Shown here: piece after piece, positions 17,899-26,625 of the stretch
Position numbering within the stretch: position 1 is the stretch's first letter
How the letters are laid out: the number at the start of each line of letters is the position of its first letter
NCBI GenBank assembly: GCA_023387655.1
Contig: JAEWHR010000072.1
Location: 1-64,000, forward strand
DNA length: 64,000 bases
Source of the DNA: Bacillota bacterium
GTDB lineage: Bacteria > Bacillota > Clostridia > Lachnospirales > Lachnospiraceae
Direction: 5' to 3'
Program-made: the position numbers and the translations under genes
The notes under the pieces: generated by a model
What the model saw: only the letters and a program-made list of their open reading frames with translations
Databases searched by the model: none
Told to the model about the DNA's origin: nothing

Positions 17899-18742
17899 TG
17901 CCCCCTAACAACTCCTTTACGTAATTTGGAAGATAAAAACAGCCTTTATGTAAATCTGTATTATAATATCTAACCTGTAACTTTAAATCATTCCATTTGC
18001 TTTCTTTTAAGTCTTTAATTGGGTCATATTGCTTCGATGCAAATCCAAACAACCAGTGTCCCGATGGATAAGAAGGGATATGACATTGATACACTGTACT
18101 TAATGGAAATACAGAAGTAATATGACGGTGTGCTTTTTGTACACTTCCAGAATGCTCATTGTAGAACGGACTCTCATGCTGATTGATTAAGATTCCATCA
18201 CTATGGAGCGCCTTGTAGCAATTTCCATAAAATTCTCTTGTAAATAAACCTTCTGCAGGTCCGAATGGGTCAGCGCAGTCTACAATAATCAAATCGTATT
18301 CATCTTGTTTTCCACGGACAAATCGAAGACCCTCTTCAAAATGCATCGATACTCTGTTATCATTCAGCTTGCAAGCTGTAAAAGGCATATATTCTCTGCA
18401 TACCTGTACAATTTCTTTATCAACTTCCACCATGTCGATATGCTCAATTGTATCGTATTTTGTAAGTTCTCTAATTGTTCCACCATCCCCAGCTCCAATT
18501 ACAAGTACATTTCGGACATTGGGATGAACAGCCATAGGAACGTGCGTTATCATCTCATGATAGATAAACTCATCTTTTTCCGTAATCATTAACTCCCCAT
18601 CTAATACAAGCACACGGCCATATTCGTAAGTTTCAATGATATCGATTCTCTGAAATTCACTTTCTACGCTAACTAGTTGCTCCTTGATTTTCATGGAAAA
18701 GCGTACGTCTTTTGTGTGTTGATCTGTATACCAAAGTTCCAT
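17891..18742 (-). CDS. speE: Spermidine synthase-like aminopropyltransferase
   Basis: A 283-residue aminopropyltransferase close in layout to Bacillus SpeE (both begin ELWYT). It should transfer aminopropyl from decarboxylated SAM to putrescine. Present are GAGDGG (near 84), MVEVD, the catalytic VDCADPFGPAE segment, and YHEM near 63. The motif Q-T-T-E of E. coli is M-I-T-E here, as in Bacillus. The ATG overlaps the speA stop by one base (TAATG). No speD for making decarboxylated SAM is in the window. Since the cluster also has the carboxyspermidine route, this enzyme may be redundant or make a different polyamine. Confidence 0.9.
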   Translation of the reverse strand: MELWYTDQHTKDVRFSMKIKEQLVSVESEFQRIDIIETYEYGRVLVLDGELMITEKDEFIYHEMITHVPMAVHPNVRNVLVIGAGDGGTIRELTKYDTIEHIDMVEVDKEIVQVCREYMPFTACKLNDNRVSMHFEEGLRFVRGKQDEYDLIIVDCADPFGPAEGLFTREFYGNCYKALHSDGILINQHESPFYNEHSGSVQKAHRHITSVFPLSTVYQCHIPSYPSGHWLFGFASKQYDPIKDLKESKWNDLKLQVRYYNTDLHKGCFYLPNYVKELLGGNE

Positions 18743-20205
18743 TACTCTACCTCAACAATATTGATATTTTCAATCTTCATATCCTGCGTACCAGTCATGA
18801 AGCAACCTTTTTCCTTCGCATATGCGATATGATTTAAGATATCTTCTGTAATGCGTTCTCCCGGAGCAAGAATTGGTATTCCTGGTGGATAGCACATAAC
18901 AAATTCTCCACAAATGTGTCCTTTACTCTGATAAATAGGCATCGAACGCTTTTTGCTATAAAAAGCTTCTTGTGGTCCCATCACAATTTGAGGATTTATA
19001 TATTCATGATCAAACATTCCTGCCTTATCCTTCTCATGAAGTCTCTTTATCTCTGAAAGTGCAGAAATCAATCGCTCTATCTCAAGGTTTCGATCCCCTG
19101 AGGATATAACCGCTAAAATATTACCAATATCACCGAACTCAATCTGAATTCCGTAATCATCTCTTAGCAAATCATAGACCTCAATTCCTGCTAATCCGAT
19201 ATTTCGTGTGTGTATCGAAAGCTTTGTTGTATCAAAGGAATATACCGTGTCCCCGTTAATAAGCTCTTCACCAAAGGCATAATAGCCTCCAAGTTTATTA
19301 ATTTCATCTCTTGCATAAGTAGCAAAATCAATTGTTTTATCAAACATGCTCTTACCGTTTAAACTAAGATTCTTTCTTGCGATATCAAGAGAAGAAAGCA
19401 GTAGGTAAGAAGCACTTGTTGTCTGTGTTAAGTTAATTACCTGACGCACATAGTCAGCATTTACCGAATTTCTTGTTAACAAAATAGAACTCTGTGTTAA
19501 AGAACCTCCTGTTTTATGCATGCTAACTGCTGACATATCAGCACCTGCTTCCATGGCAGAAAGCGGTAGTGAATCATGGAAATAAAAATGTGTTCCGTGA
19601 GCTTCATCAGCTAACACAAGCATGCCATGCTGATGTGCAATTTTAACAATTTCTCTTAAATTCGAGCAAATCCCATAATAGGTTGGATTATTTACAAGAA
19701 CCGCTTTTGCATCTGGGTTTTCTAAGATTGCTCTCTTTACATCATCAACCGACATACCTAGAGGAATTCCAAGTTCTTTGTTCGTTCCAGGATTAATGTA
19801 AACCGGTATTGCACCACAAACAACTAGAGCATTAATTGCACTTCGATGTACGTTTCTTGGCATAATAACCTTATCCCCGCTTTTACACACAGCCATAATC
19901 ATGGCTTGAACTGCCTGTGTGGTACCGTTTACAATAAAAAATGCTTCTTCCGCCCCAAATGCTTTTGCGGCTAGTTCTTGTGCCTCTTTTATGACAGAAA
20001 CCGGATGACAAAGATTGTCTAATGGTTTCATGGAATTCATATCAAGACTTAATGTTGTATCTCCCAAAAAATGTTTTAACTCTTTATTTCCACGTCCCCC
20101 TTTATGGCCAGGTACATCAAAATGCGCCAAACGATTCAGTCTTTGTTCTTCCAAAGCTTTGTGGATTGGGGTATCCTCTTGAGTTAATGTCTTCATACTT
20201 CTCAT
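18742..20205 (-). CDS. speA: Arginine decarboxylase (Orn/Lys/Arg decarboxylase family, fold I)
   Basis: A 487-residue PLP enzyme of the Bacillus SpeA type, which makes agmatine from arginine. The PLP-lysine motif SMHKTGGSLTQSS lies near residue 228, and DVPGHKGGRGN near 35 and LADEAHGTH near 195 are conserved. The substrate is inferred from the agmatinase in the same operon; lysine decarboxylases share the fold. The start at 20205 is close behind AAGGAAGGA. A sigma-A promoter lies about 80 bases upstream. It is the first gene of the speA-speE-speB-dehydrogenase-nspC run, and its stop overlaps speE. Confidence 0.92.
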   Translation of the reverse strand: MRSMKTLTQEDTPIHKALEEQRLNRLAHFDVPGHKGGRGNKELKHFLGDTTLSLDMNSMKPLDNLCHPVSVIKEAQELAAKAFGAEEAFFIVNGTTQAVQAMIMAVCKSGDKVIMPRNVHRSAINALVVCGAIPVYINPGTNKELGIPLGMSVDDVKRAILENPDAKAVLVNNPTYYGICSNLREIVKIAHQHGMLVLADEAHGTHFYFHDSLPLSAMEAGADMSAVSMHKTGGSLTQSSILLTRNSVNADYVRQVINLTQTTSASYLLLSSLDIARKNLSLNGKSMFDKTIDFATYARDEINKLGGYYAFGEELINGDTVYSFDTTKLSIHTRNIGLAGIEVYDLLRDDYGIQIEFGDIGNILAVISSGDRNLEIERLISALSEIKRLHEKDKAGMFDHEYINPQIVMGPQEAFYSKKRSMPIYQSKGHICGEFVMCYPPGIPILAPGERITEDILNHIAYAKEKGCFMTGTQDMKIENINIVEVE

Positions 20206-20282
20206 ACATCCTTCCTTTTGTCATAACAAGGAACCTCATGAAAACACTATAAATATTTCCATGTTTACCCATGCGTCGATTT

Positions 20283-20311
20283 AGTATACATGATGAATAA
20301 TATTTTTGCAA
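20283..20311 (-). promoter_or_regulatory. Sigma-A promoter for the polyamine cluster
   Basis: On the minus strand TTGCAA (20311-20306) and TATACT (20288-20283) are 17 bases apart, about 78 bases before the speA start codon. Confidence 0.6.
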
Positions 20312-20395
20312 GAGTAATATTAAACTCCATTCTTAGTATTACTGTTACTTTGACCTATGTTTTTTCCATTTTCAAAAAAAGTAGAGGTTTTACTA

Positions 20396-20413
20396 ACCAC
20401 TAAATTTAGTGGT
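20396..20413. promoter_or_regulatory. 18-bp perfect palindrome, possible operator
   Basis: ACCACTAAATTTAGTGGT is self-complementary without a spacer. It lies about 90 bases upstream of the speA -35 element. It has the form of a dimeric repressor or activator site; no T-run follows on either side. Confidence 0.4.
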
Positions 20414-20570
20414 ACTATACTTGATTTTCCTTTTAAAATAAGCTCTTTTCATAATTACTTATAATATTTTTGTATCTTTTAAAAAATTATCAAAAAAAAT
20501 TTTTATATTTTTCCAACACGAACATGAGCAACCACGTTCCGCCAATGATAAAATATCTTTTAAACGTTAC

Positions 20571-20610
20571 AAAAAGGAGCTTATGCTCCATAGATAATAA
20601 CTTATCTATC
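20571..20610 (-). terminator. Terminator after the alpha-galactosidase gene
   Basis: On the minus strand GGAGC-ATAA-GCTCC is followed by five Ts (20589-20571), a classic short intrinsic terminator. A second hairpin (ATAGATAA/TTATCTAT, 20591-20610) sits just before it. Confidence 0.75.
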
Positions 20611-20733
20611 ACATAAACTCCTTAATTTAGATATTAATATGATTACCCACTAAATAAATCATCACTACAGAAGATTTTAAAATGCAGATTTTTTTCATAA
20701 TCCATATTAACGTAATAATATTGAATCCTCATC

Positions 20734-22923
20734 TTATTCTTCACGTATCAGATGGATTAACATGGATTTATAATCACCCCAAAGCCCCGTTATATCAATA
20801 CCAGCTTGCATATAAGCTTCTCCAGACTGAGTTAAATTCATCTCTTTCCATGTGTACATCGCATCTTTATCAAGTCCTTTTAGATAAACCCGATAGGAGT
20901 GGAAATTAGGACGTGCTAAGACCTGTACGTAGGTTACAAGTGCTTCTGACTTATCTTTTGCTACCACCATATAACAATCTCTGGATGGATCATCAAGAAC
21001 AGAAGAAATTCTATAATAGTCTCCAGTGCGAATAAGATCATTGTATTTATGATATAATGCAACTTGTTTTGGTATCATCTCTTGATCTTCCTTTGAGATT
21101 TTTGTTACATCTAGTTCATAACCAAAAGTACCAGCTAGAGCAACATGCCCTCTAGTCTCAAATGGAGTAATCCGGCCTACCGTATGATTCGGACAATCAC
21201 TTACATGGGCACCGATGCAAGAAAGTGGATAGACCATTGCAGTTCCTCTTTGAATCTTTAGTCTTTCCACTGCATCGGTATCATCCGAACACCATATTTG
21301 AGGACTATAATATAACATTCCTGGATCAAATCTTGCGCCACCGCCAGAACAATTTTCAAGTAATAAATGAGGAAATTCAGTGATTAATCTTTCTTGCACT
21401 TCATATACCCCAAGAACATAACGATGACTTAATTCACCTTGATTCTTTGCTTTTAAAGCATAACTTCCAAGGTCGCAAAGCGGCCGGTTCATATCCCACT
21501 TAACATATTCAATATTGGCGCTATGTAAAATCTTACTTATCATCTGATAAATATAATCACGTACTTCTTTTCTAGAATAGTCAAGCACAAATTGTTGCCT
21601 ACACTGGCTTGGCTCTCTGCCAGGAATTTGAATTGCCCAGTCTGGGTGATTTCGATAAAGGTCCGAATCAGGAGAAATCATCTCAGGTTCAAACCAGATA
21701 CCAAATTTCATTCCAAGCTTATTTACCTCATGAACCAAATTTTCTAAGCCGCCTGACAATTTTTCTTCATTCACAACCCAATCGCCAAGCGCACAATCAT
21801 CATTGTTTCTCTTACCAAACCAGCCATCATCCATTACTAGCATCTCAATGCCTAATCTCGAAGCATTTCTCGCAATATCAAGTAACTTCTCCGTTGTAAA
21901 GTTAAAGTAGGTTGCCTCCCAATTATTGATTAAAATCGGCCTCTTCTTATCTTTGTACTCTCCACGAATTAAGTGCTTTCGATAAAGATCATGAAATGTC
22001 CTTGACATCTTCCCAATCCCTTCTGCAGAATACACCATAACTGCTTCCGGAGTAATGAATTCATCTTTTTCTTTTAATTCCCACTCAAATTCAACAGGAT
22101 TAATTCCCATCTGAACCCTAATTAAATCAAATTGATTGCGTTCCGCTAAGGCAGTAAAATTGCCAGAGTATACAAAATTAACTCCGTATGCATCACCTAA
22201 TTCTTCTGTTGTATTTTCCGATACAATAGCCATAAATGGATGCTCTTGATGTCCAGACTCACCACGAACACTAGATACGCCTTGAATACCATGTCCAATT
22301 TTTCTACGTTCTATCTGCCTCTCTCTAGCCCAGGAACCATGTAAAGTAATCATTTCATATCCCTTATCAGGTAAATCAAATGATAAAGATAATGCCTTGG
22401 TAAGCATAATGGCATCTTTGGATAGATTTTTTATTCTAACATTTCTTGTTATTGCATCAATTTGATTAAAAGCTGTATACGAGAGTATTACCTCAAGATT
22501 TAGATGCTTATCCTCACATATTATTTCCAGTGTAGTACAACTGTCTTCATTCCCAAAGGTAGCTGGTAAACCAGGTAGTTTAGATTTTCCTGGATAAATA
22601 TGATGACTTTTATATGTAATACCAACTGCACGATGTCCTGAAACTGTTTTAACTTCTAACGCTGACTGTCTGAAATCGCCAATTCCATGGGTTGGATATT
22701 CCTGTGGAAATGAATCCATAAAAGAGACACGTTCTCTATTTCTGCGAGATGGAATCGGTCCTGTAAGCATCTGCTTCCAGAAACTTAGATTGGTATCTTT
22801 CAATTTCTTACCGTAGTACACATGTCCAATAAATTGCTCCTCATCAATAAGGCCAATCATGTAAGTCGTATTCGGGGTGTCTAATTTAAAAATATGTTCC
22901 TGATCATAATATGTAATCCCCAT
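20734..22923 (-). CDS. Alpha-galactosidase, glycoside hydrolase family 36
   Basis: A 729-residue GH36 enzyme for alpha-1,6-galactosides such as raffinose-family sugars or galactomannan side chains. The nucleophile is in KWDMNRPL (Asp477), and the acid/base Asp is in CSDDTDAVERLK near 548, matching the positions in the well-studied bacillary enzymes. The N-terminal 330 residues form the beta-supersandwich; the C-terminus is the usual beta domain. No signal peptide, so it acts in the cytosol. I place the start at 22923 because GGAGGAG is three bases before it; the open frame extends 21 codons further but crosses a terminator. No sugar transporter is adjacent. Confidence 0.93.
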   Translation of the reverse strand: MGITYYDQEHIFKLDTPNTTYMIGLIDEEQFIGHVYYGKKLKDTNLSFWKQMLTGPIPSRRNRERVSFMDSFPQEYPTHGIGDFRQSALEVKTVSGHRAVGITYKSHHIYPGKSKLPGLPATFGNEDSCTTLEIICEDKHLNLEVILSYTAFNQIDAITRNVRIKNLSKDAIMLTKALSLSFDLPDKGYEMITLHGSWARERQIERRKIGHGIQGVSSVRGESGHQEHPFMAIVSENTTEELGDAYGVNFVYSGNFTALAERNQFDLIRVQMGINPVEFEWELKEKDEFITPEAVMVYSAEGIGKMSRTFHDLYRKHLIRGEYKDKKRPILINNWEATYFNFTTEKLLDIARNASRLGIEMLVMDDGWFGKRNNDDCALGDWVVNEEKLSGGLENLVHEVNKLGMKFGIWFEPEMISPDSDLYRNHPDWAIQIPGREPSQCRQQFVLDYSRKEVRDYIYQMISKILHSANIEYVKWDMNRPLCDLGSYALKAKNQGELSHRYVLGVYEVQERLITEFPHLLLENCSGGGARFDPGMLYYSPQIWCSDDTDAVERLKIQRGTAMVYPLSCIGAHVSDCPNHTVGRITPFETRGHVALAGTFGYELDVTKISKEDQEMIPKQVALYHKYNDLIRTGDYYRISSVLDDPSRDCYMVVAKDKSEALVTYVQVLARPNFHSYRVYLKGLDKDAMYTWKEMNLTQSGEAYMQAGIDITGLWGDYKSMLIHLIREE

Positions 22924-22951
22924 AATCTCCTCCTGAAAATATATGTACAAA

Positions 22952-22974
22952 GAAAGCCTAAATACTAGGCTTTC
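22952..22974 (-). terminator. Terminator or attenuator between the CBS gene and the alpha-galactosidase
   Basis: A perfect 9-bp stem (GAAAGCCTA/TAGGCTTTC) with a five-base loop, followed by TTTGT on the minus strand. It lies 36 bases after the CBS stop and 28 bases before the alpha-galactosidase start, leaving little room for a separate promoter. Confidence 0.6.
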
Positions 22975-23010
22975 TAATGCCATCAAAGCTACAGTTTTAA
23001 ACTTTTAGTC

Positions 23011-23427
23011 TTACTTAGCAGAGGAATGTATCATCGCTTCTGTACAATATTGCATAATAGCCTTTCTGGTTACAATACCTATGAATCGGTCGTCATCATC
23101 TAATACAGGTACAAAATTTTGATTCATTACCAAGTTAACCAACTCCTCAACTTTCTTGTCCGCTCTCACCGCTAAATGATTTTTTTTGCGAACAATTTGT
23201 TTGATTTTCACTTTATTAAAGATGTCGGTATCATCTTCTTTATGTTCTAATACAAACCATAAAAGATCTCCTTCGGTTACAGTTCCAATATATTTTCCAT
23301 TCTTATCTATCATCGGTATTGCAGAATAACCGCGCTGCTTTAACGTCTCAAGCGCTTGTCTTACCGTAAACGTATCATAGATATACGCTACCTCAATTTT
23401 CGGGGTTAAGAAGAATAGTATATTCAT
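23011..23427 (-). CDS. CBS-domain pair protein
   Basis: A stand-alone 138-residue Bateman module with two CBS motifs: residues about 13-65 (YDTFTVRQALETLKQRGYSAIPMID) and 75-130 (KKVEELVNLVMNQNFVPVLDDDDRFIGIVTR). Such proteins bind adenine nucleotides and often sense energy charge, but the partner is unknown. There is no catalytic or membrane domain. GGAGG precedes the start by ten bases. It precedes the alpha-galactosidase with a hairpin between, and has its own likely promoter. Confidence 0.88.
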   Translation of the reverse strand: MNILFFLTPKIEVAYIYDTFTVRQALETLKQRGYSAIPMIDKNGKYIGTVTEGDLLWFVLEHKEDDTDIFNKVKIKQIVRKKNHLAVRADKKVEELVNLVMNQNFVPVLDDDDRFIGIVTRKAIMQYCTEAMIHSSAK

Positions 23428-23463
23428 CGTATGGCTTCCTCCTGATTGTCTTACATCAACATG

Positions 23464-23492
23464 ATTATAGCACTTTCCAGTGAAACAGTAAA
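23464..23492 (-). promoter_or_regulatory. Putative sigma-A promoter for the CBS gene
   Basis: On the minus strand TTTACT (23492-23487) and TATAAT (23469-23464) are 17 bases apart, about 37 bases before the CBS start. Confidence 0.45.
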
Positions 23493-23593
23493 GGAAACTA
23501 TCCTGTCTAATTTATTAAAAAATGGAAAAAAACAAGTGTTTACTATTTCACTAAATTTTCATATTTTAGTTAAATTAGGCTACTATTGTGGGA

Positions 23594-23637
23594 TAAAAAA
23601 TGGGAGCAGATCATCGTATTAATTCCGATTTGCCCCC
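23594..23637 (-). terminator. Terminator after the 191-aa membrane protein gene
   Basis: An 11-bp imperfect stem (23602-23612 with 23627-23637; one mismatch, one G-T pair) is followed on the minus strand by ATTTTTTATC. Confidence 0.65.
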
Positions 23638-23692
23638 AATTTATATATTATATTCTACAATGTTGTAAAGCGTTTCTTTATTTACTATGTAA

Positions 23693-24268
23693 CTATATAT
23701 TTTTTACTAATTGGTAGTATTTCTCTGCTACTAATCTACCGATAATAGCTAGTGCTAAACTTATATACAATGTTATATTAAAATGTATTTGCTGGTCAGC
23801 ATAACCACTTTTTAGATTAAAGAATGGATCAATAATTTTTAGCATAAAAATCATAGATACAATTGCAATAATAATAGTAGTAAGCGCTCTTCTACAGCTC
23901 TCACCATGTTTCCACTCATATTTCATCTTTAATCCTGTTAAGAAACTGGATACAGATAATACTAAACCAACTAGGTAGAATACAAATGGAATTGCCCCCA
24001 TAATTACAAATGACGCACCGTCTGCAGTGTCTTTAAATATTCTTATGAGTAGTTTCCAAGAGTCCCATAGATAATATTGGGTATGAGATTCAATTACACC
24101 TGCTTCACGATATAAATCAATATAAACCAGCTTATACAGCATTATGATCGGTATAACTAATGTTAAAGCCAATAGCGCCTTATACAAAACATCTACTGTT
24201 TTCATATTAGGTGCTTTTCTGACATCACTTTGGTTATTCCATTCCTCATCGTTGTTCCTTTTTGACAT
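23693..24268 (-). CDS. Hypothetical membrane protein, 191 aa
   Basis: I do not recognise a family. The protein has about four transmembrane segments: near residues 28-48, 85-110, 130-150 and 160-180. A charged cytosolic N-terminus begins MSKRNNDEEWNNQ. No catalytic motif is visible. GGAGGAATTGTA precedes the start, so translation is well supported. It is flanked by its own terminator and a long AT-rich spacer, and appears monocistronic. Nothing in the context points to a function. Confidence 0.75.
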   Translation of the reverse strand: MSKRNNDEEWNNQSDVRKAPNMKTVDVLYKALLALTLVIPIIMLYKLVYIDLYREAGVIESHTQYYLWDSWKLLIRIFKDTADGASFVIMGAIPFVFYLVGLVLSVSSFLTGLKMKYEWKHGESCRRALTTIIIAIVSMIFMLKIIDPFFNLKSGYADQQIHFNITLYISLALAIIGRLVAEKYYQLVKNI

Positions 24269-24534
24269 TACAATTCCTCCAATCTACCTTACCACATAAT
24301 GTAAACGCTTACATATATATTATACATACTCCCACCTTATTTTTCAATAACTTTATTGCATATTTTACAATAATATTCACAGTTTTTTCTATAATTTTTG
24401 ACTCATTGTACTATTTATAATGAATTTATGTTTATTTTTTCTACATTGCTATAAATTCTGCTTATTTGTTTAATAATAGTAGAAATCATCGTAAATTTAA
24501 TACATTTAATACTACTAAATGTAATTATTCATTC

Positions 24535-24680
24535 TTAATCTTTCTTGATCTTTTAATCTTTCTTGATTTTTTAATCTTTCTTGATCTTTTAATCTTGCCT
24601 AATCTTATATTTCTTAATCTTATATTTCTTGAACTTTTATTCTTTCATGATCTTATATTTCTTAACCATTCTTAATCTTA
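24535..24680. repeat. Degenerate tandem repeat, TTAATCTTTCTTGATCTT unit
   Basis: About eight imperfect units of roughly 18 bases, the first three well conserved (24535-24590) and the rest diverging. The track is non-coding and strand-biased for T and C. Confidence 0.7.
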
Positions 24681-24885
24681 ACTATGCATCCCTATTATAT
24701 TTTAATTTTATTTGTCATCATATTTATATATTAATAAATAGTGAGCATTCTATATGAAAAAATGTAATGATAAAAAGTTTATGATATTATTATTCCATGA
24801 TAATCAAGCATGAAAGAATTAAAAACTTTTTAGTATATTATGAATAATTTCCATTAAACTTTACCAGGATTTAACTACATACTGC

Positions 24886-24914
24886 TTGACAATATACTTA
24901 AAATATAATAATAT
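24886..24914 (+). promoter_or_regulatory. Putative sigma-A promoter for the EEP-jacalin gene
   Basis: TTGACA (24886-24891) is followed after 17 bases by TAATAT (24909-24914). The leader of about 115 bases ends with AGGAGG before the start codon. Confidence 0.5.
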
Positions 24915-25034
24915 TATTATGAAAATCTAACAAATATATCATGAACACTTACCGTTTTTTAGTCATTTTTATTAGGTTGGGTTTTTATTTTATTTCTATC
25001 CACACTTTTTTAAGAAGAATAGGAGGTATATGTA

Positions 25035-26387
25035 ATGTTGTTTAAGAAGTTCAAAAAAAGTATCGTTGTCGTTCTAACCCTTGCAATACTTTTCGGTTTT
25101 ACTACCATCCCGCATCGTGTCCTAGCGAATGAGGCCAATGGTGAAAAAACATTTCGAGTATTATCTTTAAATGTTGCAGGATTGCCCGATATCTTATCAA
25201 GCAGTAATCCAAAGGTCAATACAGTAAAAATGAGTCCACTACTAAATAATTATGACATCGTAAGCGTACAAGAAGATTTTGCATACCATCAAGAACTAAT
25301 CTCACAGGTCACACTTCCTTATTTAACTTCACATAGTGGTAATGTTCCATTCGGAGATGGAATGAATTTCCTGTCTAATTATTCACTTAAAGAAACAGCA
25401 AGATACAAATGGAAAGATCGACACGGATTCATTGATAATGGTGCAGATCAAATGACGCCAAAGGGCATTCTTTATTCCACTGTTGAAATCGAGCCTGGTT
25501 ACTATATTGATATCTATAATATCCATACGGACGCAGGAAGTGATGAAGGTTCCTACGCTGCTCGTCGTGCCAATATGATCCAACTTGCTGAGTTAATACA
25601 GCAACGTTCCGTTGGAAAGGCTGTCATTGTAATTGGAGATACTAACTCCCGTTATACAAGAGAACAAGATAATTTTGAAACTGCTGTTTTAGAAACTTGT
25701 GGTTTAAGAGATCCATGGATTGACTTAATAAGAAATGGAGAAGTACCTGCCGATGGAGAGGCTCTCATGGACTCTGCTAATCGTAACAGTGCTACAAACG
25801 AAGTAGTGGATAAAATCTGGTATCGTAGTGGTAGAAATGTTAGTTTAGAGGCGATACATTATGCATTGTTAGAAACAGAATTTACGGATGAAAATGGAGC
25901 GCAACTTTCAGACCATTATCCAATAACTTCTACCTTTCAATATACTATAAACGAGGATATTAAAACCAGTGAGACTTATGGAGGGACTGGTGGAACACCA
26001 TTTAGTTTCCTTGAAACCATGGAAAATAATTTCCCAGATCGAATCTCTATCCGTGCTGGCTCTCGCCTCGACAATATCTCCTTTACATATGGTGATACCA
26101 TAGCCTCTATTGGCGGAAGTGGTGGAACCTATCAAGAACTAGTTTTACAAGAGGGTGAATATGTAGTTTCACTGGATGTATCTATGGTGAAAAAATCTTT
26201 ATTTGGTTCTTATCGAATTTCTTATACAAAATTTACAACTAATTTAGGAAATGTCTTAGAAGGAGGAGTTAAAGGGACTACTATCTATTCGTTTTCTGCA
26301 CCAGAAGGTTATGCCATCGCTGGAGTGCACGGAGCTTATGGCGATGAAATCGATCGAATTGGCGCTCTTTATCTCTTAAGGAAATAG
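25035..26387 (+). CDS. Secreted EEP-family phosphodiesterase/nuclease with C-terminal jacalin-like lectin domain
   Basis: A 450-residue exported protein. Residues 1-31 form a signal peptide (KKFKK, hydrophobic core, cleavage near VLA-NEANG). Residues 38-305 are an endonuclease/exonuclease/phosphatase domain, like neutral sphingomyelinases and DNase I: LSLNVAGLPD, VQEDF (Glu79), GDTNSRY near 202 and SDHYPI near 291. Residues about 313-450 are a jacalin-like beta-prism (YGGTGGTPF, IGGSGGTYQELVL, GEYVVSLDVS, TNLGNVLEGG, VHGAYGDEIDRIG). The lectin part would bind sugar and the catalytic part cleave a phosphodiester, perhaps a phospholipid or nucleic acid. AGGAGG supports the start. Substrate unknown. 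Confidence 0.85.
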   Translation: MLFKKFKKSIVVVLTLAILFGFTTIPHRVLANEANGEKTFRVLSLNVAGLPDILSSSNPKVNTVKMSPLLNNYDIVSVQEDFAYHQELISQVTLPYLTSHSGNVPFGDGMNFLSNYSLKETARYKWKDRHGFIDNGADQMTPKGILYSTVEIEPGYYIDIYNIHTDAGSDEGSYAARRANMIQLAELIQQRSVGKAVIVIGDTNSRYTREQDNFETAVLETCGLRDPWIDLIRNGEVPADGEALMDSANRNSATNEVVDKIWYRSGRNVSLEAIHYALLETEFTDENGAQLSDHYPITSTFQYTINEDIKTSETYGGTGGTPFSFLETMENNFPDRISIRAGSRLDNISFTYGDTIASIGGSGGTYQELVLQEGEYVVSLDVSMVKKSLFGSYRISYTKFTTNLGNVLEGGVKGTTIYSFSAPEGYAIAGVHGAYGDEIDRIGALYLLRK

Positions 26388-26478
26388 AGTAACACAAAGA
26401 AAGTTACTTTAAGTAATACAAAAGTTGTGGATAAAAATATGCGAATATAAACAATATTTTGATATTGAAGCAAAACCA

Positions 26479-26529
26479 TTGAATATGATGCAGAAGCAAG
26501 ACTTTTGAATATGATGCAGAAGCAAGACT
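26479..26529. repeat. Two 25-bp direct repeats
   Basis: TTGAATATGATGCAGAAGC plus CAAGACT recurs exactly at 26479-26503 and 26505-26529. Degenerate relatives follow at 26531-26550 and precede at about 26459. The repeat lies between the EEP gene and the convergent terminator. Confidence 0.8.
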
Positions 26530-26567
26530 ATTGAAGATCAAAACAAGACTATTTAATGTAATATAGA

Positions 26568-26625
26568 AAAGGACAAACTCACATGAAAAGAACGTTTTTA
26601 CGCTTCCATTTTGAGTTTGTCCTTT
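26568..26625. terminator. Bidirectional terminator between the EEP and DUF1893 genes
   Basis: A perfect 14-bp stem (AAAGGACAAACTCA/TGAGTTTGTCCTTT) with a 30-base loop, flanked by A- and T-rich ends. It can serve the plus-strand EEP gene and the minus-strand AKR-ECF-DUF1893 operon. Confidence 0.75.

Larger units (their letters stand above)
20206..20733. other. Intergenic region between speA and the alpha-galactosidase
   Basis: These 528 bases hold the speA promoter, an 18-bp palindrome and the alpha-galactosidase terminator. The remainder is AT-rich, with no ORF that has a ribosome site. Confidence 0.6.
24269..25034. other. 766-base AT-rich spacer
   Basis: The spacer holds a degenerate 18-bp tandem repeat (24535-24680) and, at its right end, the promoter and leader of the EEP-jacalin gene. 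A 69-codon plus-strand frame over the repeat has no ribosome site and is not called. I see nothing else. Confidence 0.6.

Noticed and set aside
17891..18742. SpeE with Met in place of the Gln of the VQTTE motif
   Set aside because: Bacillus SpeE has the same Met, and the other substrate and catalytic residues are intact, so this is not a defect.
24466..24675. 69-codon plus-strand frame rich in Leu, Ile and Phe
   Set aside because: It is a translation of the T/C-rich tandem repeat, with no ribosome site or promoter.
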